Assembly (NCBI GenBank): GCA_020809705.1
Contig: CP085828.1
Span: 1,612,001-1,676,000, forward strand
Direction of reading: 5' to 3'
DNA length: 64,000 bases
From: Calonectria ilicicola
Lineage: Eukaryota; Ascomycota; Sordariomycetes; Hypocreales; Nectriaceae
In this document: piece by piece, positions 57,236-64,000 of the stretch
Numbering within the stretch: the first letter of the stretch is position 1
Layout of the letters: each line of letters opens with the position of its first letter
Notes under the pieces: model-generated
The model's database searches: none
What the model was told of the DNA's origin: nothing
Seen by the model: the letters and a program-made list of their open reading frames with translations, nothing else
Made by a program: the position numbers and the translations under genes

Positions 57236-60200
57236 TTCAACTTGGATTCAGACGTAAGCCCATCATCCAAGGTCGTTTCTGAAGGTTCCCGTCAAGCGTC
57301 GTCGCCAAACCAAACGTAAAGAGGGGGAAAGTAAACAAGCGAACCACGCTGCGGGTTTGAGTTCAGGGACCCAATTGGGACAGGACAAGGACAGGACAAG
57401 GAAGGCAACGACACACACCACGAATTTGCAAGCAGCAACACAAAGGCTGAAATCGACAATGACCAAGACAGGACAGCAAAATACCAACCGCCGACCACCG
57501 ACTTGGGCGGCTGGACGAACAATGACGCTACTGTCTGAGCGCCGAGACGGGTACTTGGCGGGCTTTTGCAACTGGAACTACGAACTCTATCGCCTCTCTC
57601 AAAGAGAGACCAGACTGGGAACCAAGGGATGGAAGGGGCCTGCGTAGGGACGGTCCGTGTTCAACAAGACGGGGGGACCTTCGGTCGTTCTTCCACCGCG
57701 ACGGTGTGGGTGTGAGTGCCGCCAGCCATCAATTTTGGGCTTCCATTTCCCATCTCCATCACATCCATGTAAATCTGCAAGGGCACGGCCTATCAGCCGC
57801 CAGCCGCCAGGCATAAGACACGCCACCGACACTGGTCCATTGGCTGGGAGGAAAGGGGTCGGCCTGGGGTTGCGATCTTATCTAATATGTACTGTCGTGA
57901 AGGGCGAGTCAGTGATCCAAAGTAATCCAGGAAAGGCAATGATGTTAAGATGGAGCATGGTGTCTGAGAAATATTGATCTTCTCTTTTTTTTTTAGCATC
58001 TCACCCACCCAATGCATATGCAGAACAGAAAAAGGCAACCCACTGCGCGGAATCCGCGGATCTCGGATTTTTTTTGTAGAATGGACATCCGCGATGTTGA
58101 TTTCTCGACTCAGCCTTCGGACAACACATGCAAGAGAAGCAGGGTTGCACTGGAGAGCCCTGGACATGTACAGATTGCCATCGGTGGAATGGCGCGTCCT
58201 CGTGTCCTTCCCACGGACGATTATAACGGCCCAAAATAGCGAGGGGGCACTGAAAGGTTCGCTTTGCAGAAAGTCAATGGGCATCATAAGCGGTCGACCA
58301 GTCATGGCACCTCAAAGTATGACATTCGTACGATACATGGCAAGGGATCGCCCTCCAGTCAGCCAGGGTGCCGGCACCACGTAGCATCCTCAGCTCGCGC
58401 TCTGACAGCCAGCCACGCCAACCCCAACCCACCATGACAGCGGCACTGGCCCCGCGTTTTTTTTTTTTTTTTGGAGGTCGGTCATGTCTGCTTCTCTCTC
58501 CGGGACAACGGGAATGACGTCGAAGCAGCTAGTCATCCCGTCCTATGACGATTACGAGATGACTGTGGAAATGACAACCTGTCAATTCCACGCCGCTACG
58601 GAAAAAAAGTATACGACGTGGAATCCGAGAAACCCATGCTCGGCCTAGTTTGGCAAACATTTTAGATGTCTCTCTCCTTCAACTGTCAAAGTCTCAGTCA
58701 ATCCCATTCGTCCCGAAACCAGTGATGTAAGCCGAGACTAAAAAAGCCCCCATCAGCCCCTAAACCACCACGCCGTCCCCCGCGCTCATACCTAAGAGAA
58801 ATTCATGGTTGCTCCGAGAAACCAGGATGCATTAAACAAACACACACTCTCCCTTGAGCAGTTCCCTTTAATCTTGGTATTGGTGGACAAGAGGGAGGTT
58901 ATTGGAGGAGTCCACGCCAAATAGAAAAAAAATCACGCTGCTAACAGACCCTATTACTACCCACAGTTCACTCGCCTTCCCCTGCCAATTGGCAAGGATA
59001 AAAATAGGAATCCATGTGAGAAATGCATGAAACACGTAAACCCGACTTCGACAGAGCGCCCTGTGTATCATATTGTGAAAGTTTCCATAGCGCCGGCAAT
59101 TCAAATGTCCTAAAATCCGGGTCAATTGAATGGGTATGTAGACAGGCCTTTGCCTGAAAAGTCAAGCACGCTCCGATAATCCGGTTGATCATCATATGAC
59201 GGTAACGGGATCCCGTCCGGACGACCCCACGGTCGGTATTAACGCTGCAAGCCTCACTTTCAGTGGTCCGGACTTGACAGATATGATGGGAGAGGGAGGA
59301 CAGTGGAAGGACTGGGGCTGCGTGGGGGTTTTTTCCTTTGTTCCTTATTGGAATCTACTTAACGGAGTACAGTACAATCAATTAAAATTAAATAAAAGGC
59401 CTTCCAGTACGCAACTCACTCCAAATCATGAAGTAGCTAGTGTAAATTGAGGCAAGGTGGCTCTTGATAGTGCTATCGGTATACACCGACGATCTCGCAT
59501 CGAGTCATTTGCCGAGGTGAAGGCTCGCTTTGGGGAAAACGAAAAGGGTTGCTTTACGAACTGACTGGGTATTGCCTGTTAAAGGATCCGTACCGTACGA
59601 TGTGATCAAAACGATCTTTCCTCCACACGGCACATCCGCCAATTCCCCTTTATCCCGCACGTCCTAGCAAGATAAGATACAGATGTAACCAAGGCCAGTT
59701 CCAAGGGCGCCACGTGAGCACCAGGGAAGCCCATGGAAACGGCATGAAGGAGGGCACCGAATTCACCTGGGGTTCCGAATTCGCCGAAAGCCAGCATTGG
59801 CCAGTAATGTGCCGGGGAGGTAGTGTGCAGAAGTCCATGGAGAGATGGAGATTGAGATCATGGGGACCGATACCGAGTCCGAATATCCCGGTGTTGCATT
59901 GTTGACTACATAAAAGCTTGGAGCGGGCGGAATCGTCCACATAATTCCGACGTTTGTGGGGAACTGGCGTTTTCGTTTTCGGACCGGCCGACCAAACCGC
60001 TCCGGCCACGGCTGGAACCCCTAGACCTTGAACAATTGTACAAAACCGCATTCCTTTATGGCACCACTGCTACAATATAAAATTTTTTCTGCAGCGGCCA
60101 GATCCGACGGCCTCGGCGCGCGGGTTGCTTTGACAAAGGGAATTGCAAAGACTTGGATGCAAGGTCAGCACCCAGCATAACTCTACCCTAGGCACGTTGC

Positions 60201-60916
60201 GATCTCCGTAGGTGGGAGTCTGGCAACTCGCGGTGTGCCGTGGACCCCCAACATTGCGACCGGTTTAAAGCACAGCCCACAATTCGTTGCCCCATGCGAG
60301 GCTCTGAACAGTGGAGAAAGGCACCCGCCGGTTCCCTGACCCTGCCCACGCTGAGGCGAGTTTGCCCTCAACGGCCGATTTCGCCAGATAAATCTCCCGG
60401 CTCCGTCCCGTCTGAACAACCCAAGGTGGCCTTTACCAGGTTGGGTATCATCTATACATATCCATCCGCTTCCCACATCTCCGTCTTTCTCCCCTCGGGA
60501 CCCTCTCATTCGAATTGTCTGCCAAAGGACCCACGGGACGACTTTTGGCTGCGTCACTGCGTCTCAACCCACGGCCGGTAAGTCTTAAAAACATTACTCC
60601 GAGGCCGAACTGCCGGAGACCCTTACCGACCACGTTACTGAATCTTTTGCGATGAATTAGCGCCACATCCCGCGCGCGCTCTCCCCGCCTCCTTTCCGAT
60701 TGCCGATTTATGGGCGAATCTCCCACCTCTATCCGAAGCGTCCTTGCATTACACCGAGTGCTTGCCCTCGCACCTGCGTACCCAATAGCAGACGGCCGGT
60801 AACCCTCGGCTCCATTGACGGCAGTTGGCGTCTCAGCCGATCTTTATCATTCACCGTTATCCACACCTATAGCGTGCGCATCTCCAGGTGCTCGCCCGCC
60901 TATCTACTGAGAAACC
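57236..60916. other. 3.7-kb divergent spacer between PAG1 and P450 reductase genes
   Basis: No supportable gene. It contains GACAGGACAAGG direct repeats near 57381-57401, T runs near 57981-57992 and 58458-58472, and two small palindromes with CGG/CCG halves at 59205-59222 and 59266-59273. Frames such as 57793-58305 (minus) are not protein-like. The C/T- and CG-richer part from about 60660 to 60916 is the probable promoter and leader of the reductase gene. Confidence 0.45.
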
Positions 60917-63154
60917 ATGGCCGAACTCGACACGCTGGACGTTATCGTCCTAGGGATAATCTTCCTTGGAACACTCGCATACTTCACCAAAGGCAAAGTA
61001 TGGGGTGTTACCAAGGACCCCTATGCCAACGCCTTCGCCGCTACCAATGGCGCCAAGGCTGGCAAGACAAGGAACTTCATTGAGAAGATGGAGGAAACGG
61101 GCAAGAACTGCATCGTCTTCTATGGCTCTCAGACTGGTACCGCTGAAGACTACGCCTCGCGTCTGGCCAAGGAGGGCAAGAGCCGCTTCGGTCTCGAGAC
61201 CATGATCGCCGACCTTGAGGAGTACGATTTCGAGAACCTGGATACCCTTCCCGAAGACAAGATCGCCATGTTCGTTCTTGCTACTTACGGCGAGGGCGAG
61301 CCTACCGATAACGCTGTTGACTTCTATGAATTCCTTTCCGGTGATGATGTTGCATTCTCCGAGGGCAATGATACTCCTCTGGGTAGCCTCAACTATGTCG
61401 CTTTTGGCCTCGGTAACAACACATACGAACACTACAACCTCATGGTTCGCAACGTTGACAAGACTCTCCAAAAGCTTGGTGCCCACCGTATCGGCGAAGC
61501 TGGTGAAGGTGACGACGGTGCCGGTACTATGGAGGAAGATTTCTTGGCTTGGAAGGATCCCATGTGGGCGGCCCTCGCTGCCAAGTTTGGCTTGGAGGAA
61601 CGCGAGGCTGTATATGAGCCTACTTTTGCCATCGTTGATCGTGACACCCTGACTTCTGAATCCACCGAAGTTTACCTAGGCGAGCCTAACAAGATGCACC
61701 TCGAGGGTACTGCCAAGAGTCCATTCAACGCTCACAACCCTTACATTGCCCCCATTCCCGAAACGCGCGAATTGTTCCAGACCAAGGACCGAAACTGCCT
61801 TCATCTTGAGATTGATATTTCCGACTCTAACCTCAAGTACGAAACTGGTGATCATGTCGCTATTTGGCCTTCCAACGCTGGTGAGGAGGTGGACCGCTTC
61901 CTGGATGTTCTCGACCTCACGGACAAGAAGCACAGCGTCATCGGCGTCAAGGCTCTGGAACCTACTGCCAAGGTGCCTTTCCCAACTCCTACCACGTACG
62001 ATGCTATTTTGCGATACCACCTCGAGATCTGTGCCCCTCTTTCCCGTCAATTCATCTCTACCCTGGCTGCTTTTGCTCCTAGCGAGGAGGTAAAGGCTGA
62101 AATGACCCGTCTCGGTAACGACAAGGACTATTTCCAGGAGAAGACCGGCCCCCACTACTACAACATTGCTCGCTTCCTGTCGGTTATTGGCAAGGGCCAG
62201 AAGTGGACCAACATCCCCTTCTCTGCTTTCATCGAAGGTCTTACCAAGCTTCAGCCTCGCTACTACTCCATCTCGTCGTCGTCCCTGGTTCAGCCCAAGA
62301 AAATCTCTGTTACCGCTGTTGTTGAGTCCCAGCCAATTCCTGGACGCGATGACCCATTCCGTGGTGTCTCAACCAACTATCTGCTGGCCTTGAAGCAGAA
62401 GCAGCACGGAGACTCTGCCACCGCCTTTGTACAAACTTACGAGATTGACGGCCCCCGAAGCAAGTATGAAGGAATCCGTGTCCCTGTTCACGTTCGCCAC
62501 TCCAACTTCAAGCTCCCTTCAGACCCCAGCAAGCCCGTCATTATGGTTGGACCTGGAACTGGTGTCGCCCCCTTCCGTGCTTTTGTTCAGGAACGCGCCA
62601 AGCAAGCTGAGAATGGTATCGAAGTTGGCCCCACTGTTTTGTTCTTTGGCTGCCGAAAGTCTACCGAGGATTTCATGTATGAATCGGAGTGGGAGGTGAG
62701 TTCTTCTAACTTAATCTATCTGTGATAAATGCTGACTAATTTACTCAGGAATACAAGAAGGTTCTTGGCGATAAATTTGAACTCGTAACCGCCTTTTCTC
62801 GACAAGGTTCCAAGAAGGTCTACGTTCAGCACCGACTCAAGGAGCGATCAAAGCAGATTGGCGAGCTTTTATCCAACAAGGCTTACTTCTATGTTTGCGG
62901 TGACGCTGCTAGCATGGCACGTGAGGTCAACTCCGTTCTTGCGCAGATTATTGCGGAGTCCCGCGGGGTTCCAGAAGCTAAGGGCGAAGAAATCGTCAAG
63001 AACATGAGAGCATCCAACCAATATCAGGTACGTTGCAAAATCACCCCCTGGAGCGCACATCATTTTGCATTGGTGACATTGCGAATGCTTGCGACCACTC
63101 ACCCTATATGAAATCAGCTGCTGACCGGTCGATGTACAGGAGGATGTGTGGTAA
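60917..63154 (+). CDS. CPR1: NADPH-cytochrome P450 reductase
   Basis: ER-anchored diflavin enzyme that passes electrons from NADPH through FAD and FMN to cytochrome P450s such as Erg11/CYP51, and to squalene epoxidase. Exons 60917-62695, 62749-63027 and 63140-63154 give 690 residues, normal for the family. The N-terminal anchor is residues 7-22 (LDVIVLGIIFLGTLAYF). FMN domain: YGSQTGTAEDYA (about 70-80), TYGEGEPTDNA and GLGNNTYEHYN. FAD domain: RYYSISSS and GVSTNYL. NADPH site: GPGTGVAPFRAF (about 546-557), FFGCRKSTEDF and YFYVCGDAASMA. The 15-nt last exon encodes the end EDVW, whose C-terminal Trp stacks over FAD in this family. Reading through the preceding intron would give a wrong tail. 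Not linked to a P450 gene in this window. Confidence 0.96.
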
Positions 63155-64000
63155 TAAAGGAGCGGTAAGCACGTGGTGCTGCATTTGGGATAGTCGGCAC
63201 GTTGGGTGCCTGTTAGGTTTCACGACCGGCCCAGGGCGAGCCCTGCTCCCCCAGGTAAACTAAGATGACCGTATATGAACTAGAACTTGGTTTTATTAGA
63301 GGAGAATAGTTGGGTCTGTTCGTGGCATCTGGATGCCTTTTGATTGATGGGTATCTGTCCCGCTGGACATGGTTTTTTTTTTTTTTTGGTGTATTGTATT
63401 GCAGCCCTGTCATGAAGAGCATGGAATACCAAGTATAAAAAATTATCTGAAAGCGATTCCAACAAAAGAGAAACCACCGCTGTGTCGAGTTGCTGGGCAT
63501 CAAGGTCGCGCTTTGCCGGGGCCAGGAAGATTCGCGATGAGCGACAAAAACGGAAGTATCATAAATGACCAACTGGGAGAATGGGTGCGGGCGATGGGGT
63601 CATGCCGTTCCAGCCAGGGTCAAAAGAGCCCCAGGGATGTTCTACGATGTATGTATACTTTGCTTGATACACAATGATCTGCACGTTCGGGGACCAGGAA
63701 GCATGCGGGTGCTGGGCTCCGGTCTCGATCTGTCTCCGCCTACCCTGTTACTGGGGTGAATGCATGGGCAGTGCTCGCCTGGCATATTTTTACACCCTCC
63801 AAAAGTCTATCAAAAAGTAATTGATCGCCTCCTCTGGGTTACGAATACCTCCCCCTAGGGTTTTCACCTAGGGCTAAGCCATGTAACCATGCTTTTTGGG
63901 CTTTTCATCCACCCTCCTTTCCTGCAGGTTGTTGTGTAGCCAGTCTATGCGCAGGTTGCTCAATACTGTGTGTGCCATCAAGCTGTTCCCCTGCAGTGCG
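63155..64000. other. 3' region of the P450 reductase gene to window end
   Basis: No coding frame with protein-like composition. It contains a T run at about 63372-63386 and a small inverted repeat around CCTAGGG/CCCTAGG near 63853-63874. The next gene is presumably beyond the window. Confidence 0.4.

Noticed and set aside
57793..58305. 170-codon minus-strand frame upstream of the P450 reductase
   Set aside because: No conserved-looking block and unusual composition; overlaps frames on the other strand equally well.
1..64000. CRISPR arrays, prophage, operon-type features
   Set aside because: Spliced eukaryotic genes throughout; no regularly spaced repeats, Shine-Dalgarno-led gene runs or phage genes seen.

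Overview
The window looks like chromosomal DNA of a filamentous ascomycete, most likely a sordariomycete and probably of the order Hypocreales. This rests on short GT-AG introns of about 50-150 nt, C/T-rich leaders, long gene-poor spacers, and a set of fungal housekeeping proteins (Stu1, Ole1, Rrg7, PAG1/Tao3, fungal NADPH-cytochrome P450 reductase). I cannot name a genus from the sequence alone. I see no bacterial, viral or organellar genes.

Layout, left to right. 1-6188 has no supportable gene apart from a C/T-rich leader at its right end. 6189-10081 (+) is a LIM-LIM-RhoGAP protein in six exons. 11906-15457 (-) is the CLASP-family microtubule protein Stu1, divergent from a basic-secretory-protein-family putative metallopeptidase at 16698-17561 (+). 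A single-anchor membrane protein (17813-18910, -), a 65-residue two-exon protein (21339-21593, -) and a cyclin-box protein (23536-24518, -) follow. The nucleoporin Seh1 (26142-27637, +) converges on the delta-9 fatty-acid desaturase Ole1 (28561-30070, -). After a 3.7 kb spacer that carries a small mariner-type MITE candidate comes a 1019-residue fungal protein with a divergent kinase domain (33803-36920, -). A 4.3 kb gene-free stretch precedes the mitochondrial Lon protease (41247-44640, -). It is divergent from a small coiled-coil protein (45664-46191, +), which converges on a five-exon glutathione transferase (46384-47268, -). A doubtful two-exon gene (47462-47979, -), Rrg7 (48073-48828, -) and the 2545-residue morphogenesis scaffold PAG1/Tao3 (49263-57235, -) follow. 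The last gene is NADPH-cytochrome P450 reductase (60917-63154, +), after a 3.7 kb spacer.

The genes are not one pathway. They fall into themes: polarity and cytoskeleton (RhoGAP, Stu1, PAG1), ER redox and lipid metabolism (Ole1, P450 reductase), mitochondrial maintenance (Lon, Rrg7), and nuclear or cell-cycle functions (Seh1, cyclin). I found no biosynthetic cluster and no clearly new multi-gene system. The most unusual items are a 114-bp MITE-like hairpin with perfect 25-bp termini and TA flanks, a 212-bp fold-back element, very small coding exons (4, 15 and 31 nt), and the altered catalytic motifs of the kinase-like protein. Exon joins were worked out by hand from splice signals and reading frame; every multi-exon gene given here adds up to a whole number of codons.
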